Shown here piece by piece: positions 10,006 to 18,334 of a stretch of 64,000 nt of DNA; position 1 is the first letter of the stretch, and every line of letters starts with the position of its first letter. The translations under genes were made by a program, and so were the position numbers. The DNA is taken from assembly GCF_964036645.1 (NCBI RefSeq), contig NZ_OZ038525.1, forward strand, positions 744,001 to 808,000. Direction: 5' to 3'. The stretch is from Tenacibaculum sp. 190524A02b (GTDB lineage: Bacteria > Bacteroidota > Bacteroidia > Flavobacteriales > Flavobacteriaceae). The notes under the pieces were generated by a model. That model searched no databases, had not been told where the DNA came from, and was given only the letters and a program-made list of their open reading frames with translations.

Positions 10006-10422
10006 TTATTGCATATCTTCAATAAATTGAAGGTTACTTTGTTCCATATTTAACTCTCTGTAAAAACAAGCCTTTCGGTGTTTACCTTGTAAATTGTAGG
10101 TATGACAAACTCCGTCACCTAATAATGTAACTTGATATACAAGCGCATCTTGATCACAATCAATAAGTATTTTATCAATTCTTAAAAAATCACCAGAAGT
10201 TTCTCCCTTTGTCCAAAGTTTATTGCGAGAAGTACTCCAAAATGTAGCTTTTTTGGTTTCAAGTGTTTTGGTTAATGCTTGTTTGTTTACTGAGGCTAAC
10301 ATTAAAAGCTGACCAGTTGTTGTTTCTTGTACTGCAACAGGTAATAAACCACCTCGTTTGTCAAATTGAAGGTCTAGACGTTGTCCTTCTTCCAGTTCTA
10401 TTTTATCCTCTTTAATCAACAT
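10006..10422 (-). CDS. hisI: Phosphoribosyl-AMP cyclohydrolase
   Basis: The product should open the purine ring of phosphoribosyl-AMP in histidine synthesis. The family signature is intact: FDKRGGLLPVAVQ at the N-terminus, FWSTSRNKLWTKGETSG, DCDQD for Mg2+, and three zinc-ligand cysteines in DCDQD, GVCHT and KACFY. At 138 aa it is the usual length of the monofunctional enzyme, with no HisE fusion. The gene is not in a his operon. It overlaps the upstream DUF1826 gene by 7 bp and so is translationally coupled to it. Stand-alone hisI paralogs beside DUF1826 are known from zinc-limitation (Zur) loci in other bacteria, so this could be a second copy used under zinc stress. Whether the genome has another hisI cannot be seen here. 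Confidence 0.85.
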   Translation of the reverse strand: MLIKEDKIELEEGQRLDLQFDKRGGLLPVAVQETTTGQLLMLASVNKQALTKTLETKKATFWSTSRNKLWTKGETSGDFLRIDKILIDCDQDALVYQVTLLGDGVCHTYNLQGKHRKACFYRELNMEQSNLQFIEDMQ

Positions 10423-11051
10423 GTTTTTAAAAAATTAGTAGTATCAATACGCAGTAATATTCTTTTTTCACCATTTTCTTCAATAGTTGGGCTGCGATGC
10501 ACAGCCGCTTTTGTTTTTTCTTTATAAACACTTCCTTTTAAAATAATCACAGCTCCAGTTTGAGCTTGTTGTATATTATTTTCGTTAATAACAATAGATT
10601 CATTTGCTTTATAGGTATCCAAAGCTTTTCGGTTGATATTATCTTCTGTCAACCATAAAGTACCAGGACCACTATAGGTACAAAGCATTCGTAAATCGTT
10701 AACATCTGTATGGAATTTTCTACACATGTTAGTATTTATAGTTTCTATTAGCAATTGAAAACTATTAGTACCAGTGACTTTACTAAAAAGGATTAAACTA
10801 TTTTTAATATCCTTATATGTTAAGTAGAATTTATTAGGGGTAATTATTTTTGCTACCTCATTCAAAATGTTGCTAATACTTCCAGATCCTATTACACTAA
10901 TATCTTGTTTCAATAAGTTATTGATTTCTTCTTGTAAGGAATCGATGTTCCTATTGTAAATAGCTACATTTATATCCTTTTGATGAATTTTTTTTAATAT
11001 ATCAGGAGTTGTTCCTGTTATCCAGTTTTTAATTACTGTTGTGGGTTTCAT
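10416..11051 (-). CDS. DUF1826 family protein
   Basis: The family motifs are MCRKFHTDVNDLRMLCTYSG, GPGTLWL and AAVHRSP. The start chosen is the ATG at 11051 (MKPTTVIKNW); a GTG at 11069 would add six residues. The protein is about 211 aa, soluble, without signal peptide or membrane segments. DUF1826 genes have been linked by comparative genomics to zinc homeostasis, often near COG0523 metal chaperones; the biochemical role is unknown. The conserved Cys/His residues fit metal binding. It is the first gene of a two-gene unit with hisI and is divergent from mog. Confidence 0.8.
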   Translation of the reverse strand: MKPTTVIKNWITGTTPDILKKIHQKDINVAIYNRNIDSLQEEINNLLKQDISVIGSGSISNILNEVAKIITPNKFYLTYKDIKNSLILFSKVTGTNSFQLLIETINTNMCRKFHTDVNDLRMLCTYSGPGTLWLTEDNINRKALDTYKANESIVINENNIQQAQTGAVIILKGSVYKEKTKAAVHRSPTIEENGEKRILLRIDTTNFLKTC

Positions 11052-11139
11052 GCTTAAGTGTTTAAACACTATTGTCTTAGTGTTTTGGATTTGAATTAAT
11101 GCGATTAAGTTGCAAAAATAATTGATTATTTCTATACTT

Positions 11140-11168
11140 TTACAAAATCACAGCAATCAATTTTGTAA
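11140..11168. promoter_or_regulatory. Inverted repeat in a divergent promoter region
   Basis: The arms TTACAAAAT and ATTTTGTAA are perfect complements separated by 11 bases, so half-site centres are 20 bp apart (two helical turns). The repeat lies 21 bp upstream of mog and 89 bp upstream of the DUF1826 start. This is consistent with a dimeric repressor operator. The regulator is unknown; a Zur-like protein is a guess from the DUF1826/hisI context. Confidence 0.4.
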
Positions 11169-11189
11169 GAATCAAATAATTTTATTGAG

Positions 11190-11723
11190 TTGGAAAGAAT
11201 AAAAATAGGCATCATTAATGTTTCAGACCGAGCAAGTAAAGGTATTTATGAAGATTTGCCAGGCAAGGAAGTACGTAAACTTTTAAACTTATGGTTAACC
11301 AATAAGTGGGAAGAAGAATACAAAATAATTCCTGATGAACAGGATTTATTAGAAAAAGGCATGATAGAAATGGCAGATGATAAAAACTGTTGTTTAATAG
11401 TAACTACTGGCGGAACTGGACCGGCGTTAAGAGATGTAACACCAGAAGCAACCATAGCGGTTTGTGAAAAATTACTTCCTGGGTTTGGAGAACAAATGAG
11501 GCAAGCTAGTTTACAATATGTACCTACAGCCATTCTTTCAAGACAAACTGCGGGAATAAGAGGGAATACCTTAATTGTTAATTTACCCGGAAAACCTAAA
11601 GCTATTCGAGAATGCCTAGAAGTTGTATTTCCGGCTATTCCTTATTGTATTGACCTTATAAATGGTCCTTTTTTAGAAACAAATGAAAAAGAAATGAAAG
11701 TATTTCGTCCTCGAAAAAGTTAG
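11190..11723 (+). CDS. mog: Molybdopterin adenylyltransferase (MogA-like)
   Basis: The enzyme adenylylates molybdopterin before molybdenum insertion in molybdenum cofactor synthesis. Conserved segments are IGIINVSDRASKGIY near the N-terminus, LIVTTGGTGPALRDVTPEA, GFGEQMRQASL, PTAILSRQTAGIRG, NLPGKPKAIREC and PYCIDLINGP, closely matching E. coli MogA in order and spacing. The start is a TTG (MERIKIG) that aligns with the E. coli start; no ATG is available nearby. Other molybdenum cofactor genes are not in the window. Confidence 0.88.
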   Translation: MERIKIGIINVSDRASKGIYEDLPGKEVRKLLNLWLTNKWEEEYKIIPDEQDLLEKGMIEMADDKNCCLIVTTGGTGPALRDVTPEATIAVCEKLLPGFGEQMRQASLQYVPTAILSRQTAGIRGNTLIVNLPGKPKAIRECLEVVFPAIPYCIDLINGPFLETNEKEMKVFRPRKS

Positions 11724-11780
11724 TTGGTTATAAACACAGTATTTATAAAATTGTATGTGCTAACATATAACAATCCTAGT

Positions 11781-11839
11781 AAAATCAGTACTTACAGAGT
11801 AATAAGGTGGAGTAGTAGTGTAAGATTTTATTTTCTTTT
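11781..11839 (+). repeat. 59-bp imperfect direct repeat, copy A
   Basis: It aligns without gaps to 12259-12317 with about 48 of 59 bases identical, including GGTGGAGTA and the TTTTCTTTT end. The two copies bracket the ParE-like toxin gene and the antitoxin remnant. Confidence 0.75.
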
Positions 11840-11847
11840 GGTTGATT

Positions 11848-12138
11848 TTACAAATGTCTTGTAAAATCTCGATGTCCTTCTAAAATTCTCACTATATATA
11901 ATTTGTCATTACCGTCAACAAAAAATATGATGTGAGATTGATAACGGAAATTATAAAGATTAGATTTAATATGAAATACTTTTCTCCAAAGTTCAGGCCT
12001 TTGTAATAAATATTCTAAAATCTCATGTAATTGATTAGCGTATTCTTGAGCTTGTAATAAACCAAATTTATGAATTCTATATTCATATAGTTCAACAAAA
12101 TCTTCTGTAGTCTTTGGTGATAGTTTATAGTTTACCAT
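11848..12138 (-). CDS. ParE/RelE-family toxin
   Basis: This 96-aa protein has the ParE/RelE fold pattern: a basic N-terminal strand (MVNYKLSPKTTEDF), two helices (VELYEYRIHKFGLLQAQEYANQL...), RPELWRKV, and C-terminal strands ending FFVDGNDKLYIVRILEGHRDF. Members inhibit gyrase or cleave mRNA at the ribosome. Its start codon lies inside the end of a short upstream frame that looks like an antitoxin tail, the normal antitoxin-toxin order. That upstream frame is truncated, so the toxin may be silent or inactive. The gene lies between two 59-bp direct repeats. Confidence 0.75.
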   Translation of the reverse strand: MVNYKLSPKTTEDFVELYEYRIHKFGLLQAQEYANQLHEILEYLLQRPELWRKVFHIKSNLYNFRYQSHIIFFVDGNDKLYIVRILEGHRDFTRHL

Positions 12139-12256
12139 TAGCTTTTAGTTTGGCTTCTACTTGGTTCATAATATCAGGAATACTTTTATTATTTATACTT
12201 ATTAAAGGAAATATAATAACATAATCTACTTCCAAATACAGAAAGTGAAATAGTAA
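12125..12256 (-). pseudogene. Truncated antitoxin remnant
   Basis: The 43-codon frame, open after a TAA, ends SIPDIMNQVEAKLKANGKL and overlaps the toxin start by 14 bp, as an antitoxin would. There is no in-frame ATG except very near the end, and family antitoxins are usually 70-80 aa. The N-terminal DNA-binding half seems to be missing. Confidence 0.45.
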
Positions 12257-12258
12257 TT

Positions 12259-12317
12259 AAAATTAGTACTTGTAGCGTTTTGAGGTGGAGTAATGGTGTA
12301 AGAATTTGTTTTCTTTT
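12259..12317 (+). repeat. 59-bp imperfect direct repeat, copy B
   Basis: This is the partner of 11781-11839. The pair is 478 bp apart, in the same orientation, and of equal length without gaps. Confidence 0.75.
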
Positions 12318-12378
12318 ATTTAATTAAAATAAAAAATAAATAAAGTATAGATGTAATTAATATCTGAAGTTAGTTTCT

Positions 12379-12840
12379 TTAAAATGAATATTCTGTTGTA
12401 GAAACAATTTCTTTAAGAACAAAATAACTCTCTAAAACACCAATGTTTTCTATTTTAGATAATTTAAGTCTTACAAATTCATGGTAAGCATTTAGAGTTT
12501 CTATATTTATTTTTAAAAAAAAATCGACTTTACCAGCCATGTGATAACATTCTTGTACTTCTTTTAACTCTTTTATTTGTTTGTCAAATTTATCAATAAA
12601 ACCTTCATCATGATATCTTAATGAGACCATGCATATTGCAGTAATGGGTTTATTTAAAAGTACTTTATCTAAAATTGCTACATGTTTTTTTATATATCCT
12701 TTATTCTCCAAACGTTTAATTCTTTCATGTATAGGCGAAGGTGTCAGGTTTAACTTATTTGCAATTTCCTTATTTGTTGTTTTAGAGTTTTTTTGTAAAA
12801 TCCTTAATATTTTTAAATCAACTTCATCAATTCGATCCAT
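12379..12840 (-). CDS. Lrp/AsnC family transcriptional regulator
   Basis: Residues 1-60 form the winged helix-turn-helix (MDRIDEVDLKILRILQ... TNKEIANKLNLTPSPIHERIKRLENKGYI). The rest is a RAM ligand-binding domain ending VLKEIVSTTEYSF; 153 aa is the usual length. Such proteins bind amino acids and form octamers that control amino-acid metabolism. The gene is transcribed away from the threonine degradation genes tdh-kbl across a 171-bp AT-rich region, so it probably regulates them in response to an amino acid, by inference. Confidence 0.88.
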   Translation of the reverse strand: MDRIDEVDLKILRILQKNSKTTNKEIANKLNLTPSPIHERIKRLENKGYIKKHVAILDKVLLNKPITAICMVSLRYHDEGFIDKFDKQIKELKEVQECYHMAGKVDFFLKINIETLNAYHEFVRLKLSKIENIGVLESYFVLKEIVSTTEYSF

Positions 12841-12983
12841 AATTTTATATGATTTTTTCCTGCTAATATAATTAAAACAATTTTATTTTAGATTTTTATT
12901 CTTTAAAAATGATAAAATGAAAAATAAATAACTTAATTTTTATTGATCATCGAATTATTAATCTGTTTTAGGTCTTAATGTTC

Positions 12984-12991
12984 TAATTTTG
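12984..12991 (+). promoter_or_regulatory. Putative -7 element for tdh
   Basis: TAATTTTG matches the Bacteroidota -7 consensus TAnnTTTG and lies 20 bp before the tdh ATG, giving a short leader. No good -33 TTTG is visible. Confidence 0.35.
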
Positions 12992-13011
12992 TATTTGTAT
13001 AATTTTTAAAA

Positions 13012-13968
13012 ATGATTAGAGAAAAAATATTAATAACAGGAGCTAGTGGTCAGTTAGGATCTGTGTTAACTGATAGTCTTCAAGAGAAGTGGGGTGTTGA
13101 TAATGTAATCGCGACAGATTTACGTGAAAACTCAGAATTTACAGGACGTTTTGAAACACTTGATGCAACAGATTATGATGCTATAGTAGATTTAATTTCT
13201 GAAAATAAAATAACTCAAATATACCACCTAGCAGCCATATTATCAGCTAACGGAGAAAAAGCACCTTTACAAACTTGGGATATTAATATGAAAACACTTT
13301 TTAATGTATTAGAAGCCTCTAGACTTCATAATATAAAAAAAGTATTCTTTCCAAGTTCAATTGCAGTTTTTGGTCCTAATGTAGAGAGTAATAATACTCC
13401 ACAATTTTCAAACCTTACGCCAACAACAGTTTATGGTATCAGCAAAGGTGCTGGCGAAAATTGGGCGAATTATTACTTTAAAAAATATGGTTTAGATGTA
13501 CGTTCATTAAGATACCCTGGAGTTATTGGTTATCAATCTTTACCAGGTGGAGGTACTACAGATTATGCTGTAGATATTTATCATAAAGCAGTAAAAGAAG
13601 AAAGTTTTGAGTGTTTTATAAATGAATCTACAGAGCTTCCTATGATATTTATGGATGATGCTATACGTGCTACAATAGAGCTTATGGATGCACCTTCAGA
13701 AAACATTAAAATTAGAACATCGTATAACCTTGCAGGAATGAGTTTTACACCAGAGCAAATATTTAACTCCATAAAAAAAATATATCCTGATTTTACAATA
13801 AGCTATAAACCAGATTTTAGACAACACATTGCAAGCTCATGGCCAGGGAGTATAGATGATAGTGATGCTAGAAATGATTGGAATTGGAAGCCTAAGTTCG
13901 ATTTAGATTCGATGACTCAAATTATGATAGAAAAATTAAAAGTACACTATCATTCATTAACAATATAA
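13012..13968 (+). CDS. tdh: L-threonine 3-dehydrogenase, epimerase (SDR) type
   Basis: The enzyme oxidises L-threonine to 2-amino-3-ketobutyrate with NAD+. It is of the extended short-chain type, not the zinc alcohol-dehydrogenase type. The Rossmann motif GASGQLG is at residues 10-16, followed by IYHLAAILSANGEKAPLQTW, catalytic FPSSIAVFG and YGISKGAGE, then LRYPGVIG and GGGTTDYAVDI, as in the animal and bacterial SDR-type TDH. It is the first gene of a pair with kbl, which handles the unstable product, 10 bp downstream. The nearby Lrp gene is divergent. Confidence 0.9.
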   Translation: MIREKILITGASGQLGSVLTDSLQEKWGVDNVIATDLRENSEFTGRFETLDATDYDAIVDLISENKITQIYHLAAILSANGEKAPLQTWDINMKTLFNVLEASRLHNIKKVFFPSSIAVFGPNVESNNTPQFSNLTPTTVYGISKGAGENWANYYFKKYGLDVRSLRYPGVIGYQSLPGGGTTDYAVDIYHKAVKEESFECFINESTELPMIFMDDAIRATIELMDAPSENIKIRTSYNLAGMSFTPEQIFNSIKKIYPDFTISYKPDFRQHIASSWPGSIDDSDARNDWNWKPKFDLDSMTQIMIEKLKVHYHSLTI

Positions 13969-13978
13969 ACTATAGAGA

Positions 13979-15162
13979 ATGTACGGAAATATTAAAAAAC
14001 ATTTACAAGATGAATTACAAACTATTAAAAATGATGGTTTGTATAAAGAAGAACGTATTATTACAACTTCGCAAGATGCGGTAAAGGAGAGGGAGTTATA
14101 AATTTTTGTGCTAATAATTATTTAGGTTTATCAAATAATAAAGAAGTTATACAAGCAGCAAAAGACACTTTAGATACTCATGGTTTCGGAATGTCTTCAG
14201 TACGATTCATTTGCGGTACACAAGATATACACAAGCAATTAGAAGATAAAATTTCAGAGTTTTTTCACTGTGAAGATACTATTTTATACGCAGCAGCATT
14301 TGATGCTAATGGGGGTGTTTTTGAGCCTTTATTAACTAAAGAAGATGCTATTATTTCAGATTCTCTAAATCATGCATCAATTATTGATGGAGTTAGATTA
14401 TGTAAAGTAGCTCGTTATAGATATGCTAATAATGATATGGCAGATTTAAAAGTTAAACTTATTGAAGCTAATAAACAAAATCATCGTTTTAAAATTATTG
14501 TTACAGATGGTGTATTTTCTATGGATGGTGTAGTTGCTGAGTTGGAAAAAATTTGTGATTTAGCAGACAAGTACGATGCATTAGTAATGATTGATGAATG
14601 TCATGCTTCTGGTTTTATAGGAAAAACAGGACGTGGTACAATAGAACTAAAAGATGTACTAGGACGTGTAGATATTATTACAGGAACTCTTGGAAAAGCT
14701 TTAGGTGGAGCTATGGGAGGATTTACTACAGGAAGAAAAGAGATTATTGATATGTTACGTCAACGTTCAAGACCGTATTTATTCTCTAACTCATTAGCAC
14801 CAGCAATAGTAGGAGCATCTTTAAAAGTTTTTGAAATACTTGAAAATGATACTTCGTTAAGAGATAAATTAGAAGAAAACACAAATTACTTTAGAACAAA
14901 AATGGAAACAGCTGGTTTTGATTTAGTTGGTGCCGATGCAGCAATTGTTCCAGTAATGTTATATGATGCAAAGTTATCACAAATTATGGCGAGTAAATTG
15001 CTAGATGAAGGTATTTATGTAATAGGTTTTTTCTATCCAGTTGTGCCTAAAGAAAAAGCAAGGATACGAGTGCAGTTATCAGCAGCACATACAAAAGCTC
15101 ATATAGATAAAGCAGTCGAAGCTTTTGTAAAAGTAGGTAAGGAACTTAAAGTAATAAACTAA
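13979..15162 (+). pseudogene. kbl: Glycine C-acetyltransferase (2-amino-3-ketobutyrate CoA ligase), frameshifted
   Basis: The family cleaves 2-amino-3-ketobutyrate with CoA to glycine and acetyl-CoA. An ATG at 13979, 10 bp after tdh, gives the normal N-terminus (MYGNIKKHLQDELQ... [11 protein letters not shown]) but hits TAA at 14099. The rest ([17 protein letters not shown] ... [12 protein letters not shown] ... TLGKALGG with the PLP lysine ... [22 protein letters not shown]) continues in another frame from about 14080. Compared with E. coli Kbl about four residues are absent at the junction, so a deletion of about 13 bp near 14078-14083 explains both the gap and the frame change. The only ATG in the second frame, at 14191, would omit some 70 conserved residues. 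It is either a recent pseudogene or a sequencing error. Confidence 0.85.
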
Positions 15163-15222
15163 ACTTTTTAATAAAAAATAAGTTTTAAATTCGGGTCAAT
15201 TTTTATTCTACTTATAGATAAG

Positions 15223-15270
15223 AAAGAATTAAACTTAATATTTGATTTATTATGTTTAATTCTTTTTTTT
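15223..15270 (+). terminator. Intrinsic terminator after kbl
   Basis: A perfect 12-bp stem (AAAGAATTAAAC / GTTTAATTCTTT) is followed by T8. It lies between the convergent kbl and mnmE genes. Confidence 0.75.
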
Positions 15271-15305
15271 AAGAAAAAGTAAAGTATAACTAAAAGAAAG
15301 AAAAT

Positions 15306-16700
15306 CTATTTTCCAATACAAAAGTTCCCAAAAATATGTCCCAAAATATCCTTGTCTACATCATATTCTCCTGTAATATTTCCTAAATGACGTAAACATT
15401 CACGAATATCAATAGCAAATAAATCAGAAGAAATATCTAATTCAATTCCACTCTTAACAGATTCAATACTTTCCAAAGCCAGTGTTAATGCTTCAAAATG
15501 ACGTGAGTTGGTAACAATGGTTTCATTATTACTCAAAGCACCCGTATTTACCAATGATGTTAATTCATTTTGTAAACTATCAATTCCAACTTTTTGTTTG
15601 GCAGAAAGTAATAAGACATTAGAAATTTTAGTAGTTAATTCAGATTTCTGAGCATCGGAAATCATATCAACCTTGTTAGCTATAGTTAATAAACGCTTAT
15701 GAGGAAAACGTTCCTTAATTTTAGTGATTTCATTTAAAAAAGCAGTAGCATTTTCAATAAATTTTTGAGAATTAATCAAGAAGATGATAAGTTGTGCATT
15801 TTCTGCCTTTTCATAAGCTTTTTGAATACCAATACTTTCCACCACATCTTCCGTTTCTCTAATACCAGCAGTATCAATAAATCTAAAAGCAACACCATCA
15901 ATAATTACTTCATCTTCTATAGCATCACGTGTAGTTCCGGCAATATCAGATACAATAGCTTTTTCTTCATTTAGTAAAGCATTCAATAACGTAGATTTCC
16001 CCACATTAGGCTCACCAATAATAGCTACCGGAATTCCATTTTTCATAGCATTTCCAAAAGCAAAACTATCTATTAAGCGTTTTAATACAGTAGAGATAGT
16101 AGCTACTAATTCTTTAAACTTAGTTCTGTCGGCAAATTCAACATCTTCACCAGAAAAATCCAATTCTAATTCTATAAGAGCAGCAAAGTCTAATAACTGA
16201 CCACGTAATTCTTTTAATTCATTCGTGATTCCACCACGCATTTGTTGAATAGCTACTTGATGTGAGGCAGCAGAGTTGGAAGCAATAACATCGGCAACAG
16301 CTTCTGCCTGACTTAAATCCATTTTACCATTTAAAAACGCACGCATGGTAAATTCACCATTATCAGCCATTCTACAACCATTTTGTAAAAACAGTTGAAT
16401 AATTTCTTGTTGAATAAAACTAGAACCATGACAAGAAATTTCCACCACATTTTCACCAGTATAAGAATGTGGATTTTTAAAAATAGATACTAATACCTGA
16501 TCAATAACAATACTATTGTTGATAATATGACCTAAATGTAAGGTGTGCGATTTTTGTTGCAATAGAGATTTTCCGTCTTTGATAGATTTAAAAAATTGAC
16601 TAACAATTTCAATAGATTTTTCACCAGACAATCTAATAATAGCAATAGCTCCCACACCAGCAGGAGTAGCCAACGCAACAATAGTATCATTTTGTATCAT
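15306..16700 (-). CDS. mnmE: tRNA uridine-5-carboxymethylaminomethyl(34) synthesis GTPase MnmE
   Basis: With MnmG it installs the cmnm5 group on wobble uridine 34 of tRNAs. The N-terminal domain (IQNDTIVALATPAGVGAIAIIRLSG) binds formyl-THF. The central helical domain contains an inserted G domain with P-loop GEPNVGKST (near residue 228), DIAGTTRD, DTAGIRE and NKVD. The C-terminus is FCIGK, whose cysteine is characteristic of MnmE. At 464 aa it is the standard length. The gene is monocistronic and convergent with kbl. Confidence 0.95.
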   Translation of the reverse strand: MIQNDTIVALATPAGVGAIAIIRLSGEKSIEIVSQFFKSIKDGKSLLQQKSHTLHLGHIINNSIVIDQVLVSIFKNPHSYTGENVVEISCHGSSFIQQEIIQLFLQNGCRMADNGEFTMRAFLNGKMDLSQAEAVADVIASNSAASHQVAIQQMRGGITNELKELRGQLLDFAALIELELDFSGEDVEFADRTKFKELVATISTVLKRLIDSFAFGNAMKNGIPVAIIGEPNVGKSTLLNALLNEEKAIVSDIAGTTRDAIEDEVIIDGVAFRFIDTAGIRETEDVVESIGIQKAYEKAENAQLIIFLINSQKFIENATAFLNEITKIKERFPHKRLLTIANKVDMISDAQKSELTTKISNVLLLSAKQKVGIDSLQNELTSLVNTGALSNNETIVTNSRHFEALTLALESIESVKSGIELDISSDLFAIDIRECLRHLGNITGEYDVDKDILGHIFGNFCIGK

Positions 16701-16704
16701 GCTG

Positions 16705-16712
16705 CAAATATA
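16705..16712 (-). promoter_or_regulatory. Putative -7 element for mnmE
   Basis: On the minus strand the sequence is TATATTTG, a perfect TAnnTTTG, ending 4 bp before the mnmE ATG. If real, the mRNA would be almost leaderless. No -33 element is evident. Confidence 0.4.
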
Positions 16713-16846
16713 CGCAGTAAAAAGTGGAGTTTTAAGAATAATTAACTAGTGAGTTTATAGATATTATTAGAATTAAATTTTAAGACACTTGTAACAAAAC
16801 AAGAAATATATCGTCTCTTATATACAAACCAACATCAATTAAATTT

Positions 16847-17185
16847 ATGGAAAGAAATAACCAATTATTAGCAATTACACATTTAAGTCAATTGTTAGAT
16901 TTTGTTACAGGAATAGGAGGATTTATAGTTCCTTTAATACTATGGGTAGTCAAAAAAGATGAAGTATTGTTTATGGATGAGCACGGAAAAGCAATCTTAA
17001 ACTTTAGAATTAGTATGTTTTTATACATATTAATCTGTATTCCGTTAATTTTATTATTTGGATTAGGAATATTAGGCTTAATTGCCATTGGAATTTTTTA
17101 TTTCATTTTTCCAATAATCAACGCAGTAAGAGCAAGTAATGAAGAAGAACCTCTATATCCATTTAGTATAGCTTTTTTTAAATAG
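16847..17185 (+). CDS. DUF4870 small membrane protein
   Basis: This 112-aa protein has about three hydrophobic segments: HLSQLLDFVTGIGGFIVPLI, a central FLYILICIPLILLFGLGILG, and IGIFYFIFPIINAV. The motif WVVKKDEVLFMDEHGKAILNF between the first two is the hallmark of DUF4870/Tic20-like proteins. The function is unknown. It is a single gene divergent from mnmE with its own terminator. Confidence 0.85.
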   Translation: MERNNQLLAITHLSQLLDFVTGIGGFIVPLILWVVKKDEVLFMDEHGKAILNFRISMFLYILICIPLILLFGLGILGLIAIGIFYFIFPIINAVRASNEEEPLYPFSIAFFK

Positions 17186-17236
17186 AATTATATATCACTA
17201 TCTAGTTAATATACTTATATAATTATTTGAACAAAG

Positions 17237-17269
17237 AAAACCGTCTAGAGAATTGCTTTAGACGGTTTT
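17237..17269. terminator. Bidirectional intrinsic terminator
   Basis: A perfect 11-bp stem (AAAACCGTCTA / TAGACGGTTTT) with an 11-nt loop and A/T tracts on both sides lies between the convergent DUF4870 and CAP genes. Confidence 0.85.
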
Positions 17270-17288
17270 TGATATATTAGAAATAATA

Positions 17289-17780
17289 TTATTTCTTTAT
17301 AAAAATATTTGTGTAATACCATTTTCCGCTAGCATTTTGTTTAGCGGTTAGCTCAAAATGTGTATAATTTCCTTCAATGTTTTCGCGATGCCCAGTACTA
17401 TTTAACCATCCAGTAACAACAGTATTTGCCGTAGCATACCCAGAAGCTACATTTTCAGCAATACTTTTAGCATTAGCGTTCTTTTTTAAATACTCTGAAC
17501 GTTGATTTAAAAGATCATGAGAAATCTTACCTTTTTTTATCATATAATCGGTATGTAATGCTGTTTGTGTTTTTATAGCAGCGAGCATTTCAAGCTTAGC
17601 CAATCCTTTTGAAACTCGATGCGCATTAATTAAGTTCATAATCTCTATTTCATAAGAAATATTAGGGTTGTTTGCTACATCTTCACCATTTGAAACGTCA
17701 CCTGCACTATCAGAAGAACAAGAAACAAAGGAAAAAGAAATAATAAAGATTAGGCTTAGTATAAAGGGGATTTTTTTCAT
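17289..17780 (-). CDS. CAP-domain (SCP/PR-1) lipoprotein
   Basis: It has a lipoprotein signal with lipobox SFVSC (Cys21) followed by SSDSAGD, an acidic/serine-rich linker that may favour surface export. Residues 40-163 form a CAP domain: IMNLINAHRVSKGLAKLE, HTDYMIKKGKISHD, AENVASGY, and GWLNSTGHRENIEG with the GHRxNI signature. Bacterial CAP proteins are secreted and of mostly unknown function. The gene is followed by a shared terminator. Confidence 0.88.
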   Translation of the reverse strand: MKKIPFILSLIFIISFSFVSCSSDSAGDVSNGEDVANNPNISYEIEIMNLINAHRVSKGLAKLEMLAAIKTQTALHTDYMIKKGKISHDLLNQRSEYLKKNANAKSIAENVASGYATANTVVTGWLNSTGHRENIEGNYTHFELTAKQNASGKWYYTNIFIKK

Positions 17781-17842
17781 TGGAAATTAATTTTGTATGT
17801 ATTTATAACAAGACAATTCACTATTTATTTTAAACAGCCTCT

Positions 17843-18280
17843 CTAAATAGCCTGTTTAATAAAGTCTTCATATTCGTAAAAGAACAATTCAAACTGATTC
17901 ATATGTTCAACAAAAAACTCATAACAATCACGCCAAGTATTTTTATTATGAATGCTAAACTTTTTATCAAAAGGAACATAAATACGTCTGATAATCTTTC
18001 TATTATCTAACTCAAAATTATCATCAAAAATAACCTCTGGTAAAAACTCTTGCTCTAGTATATTTTTTAAAGAAAGTAATTGATCGTACAAAAGCTCATT
18101 AGCTATTTCTTCAGGGTGCTCAAAATCTAAACATACAGAAGCTTTCTTTCTATCTGCTTGAAACTTGAAGGCTATTCCTTTAATTTTAGTATTATATAAT
18201 AACCACTTTCTTGGAAAAGATTTTCCAAAACTAGTCCAAAACTCTTTGCGTAATCTTGCTGATTCTTCCTTACTAAACAT
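17843..18280 (-). CDS. DUF4268 domain protein
   Basis: This 145-aa soluble protein matches the DUF4268 pattern: KEESARLRKEFWTSFGKSFPR, then W(L/V)LYNTKIKGIAFKFQ, FEHPEEIANELLYDQL and a C-terminal WRDCYEFFVEHMNQFE. The domain is also found attached to restriction-like nucleases, but this stand-alone copy has no nuclease motif. The function is unknown. It lies between miaE and the CAP gene on the same strand with a 54-bp gap to miaE. Confidence 0.8.
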   Translation of the reverse strand: MFSKEESARLRKEFWTSFGKSFPRKWLLYNTKIKGIAFKFQADRKKASVCLDFEHPEEIANELLYDQLLSLKNILEQEFLPEVIFDDNFELDNRKIIRRIYVPFDKKFSIHNKNTWRDCYEFFVEHMNQFELFFYEYEDFIKQAI

Positions 18281-18334
18281 TAATATCAGTTATCAGTTTA
18301 TCCACCCTAAATAGGATAGATTGTTTATAAAAAA

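Noticed and set aside
11761..12317. Integron attC sites
   Set aside because: The 59-bp repeats do not show the GTTRRRY / RYYYAAC core sites with internal inverted symmetry, and no integrase is visible.
14191..15162. A complete, shorter aminotransferase gene starting at 14191
   Set aside because: The Met lies inside the conserved [11 protein letters not shown] motif; about 70 conserved upstream residues are encoded in other frames, so the frame is the remainder of kbl.
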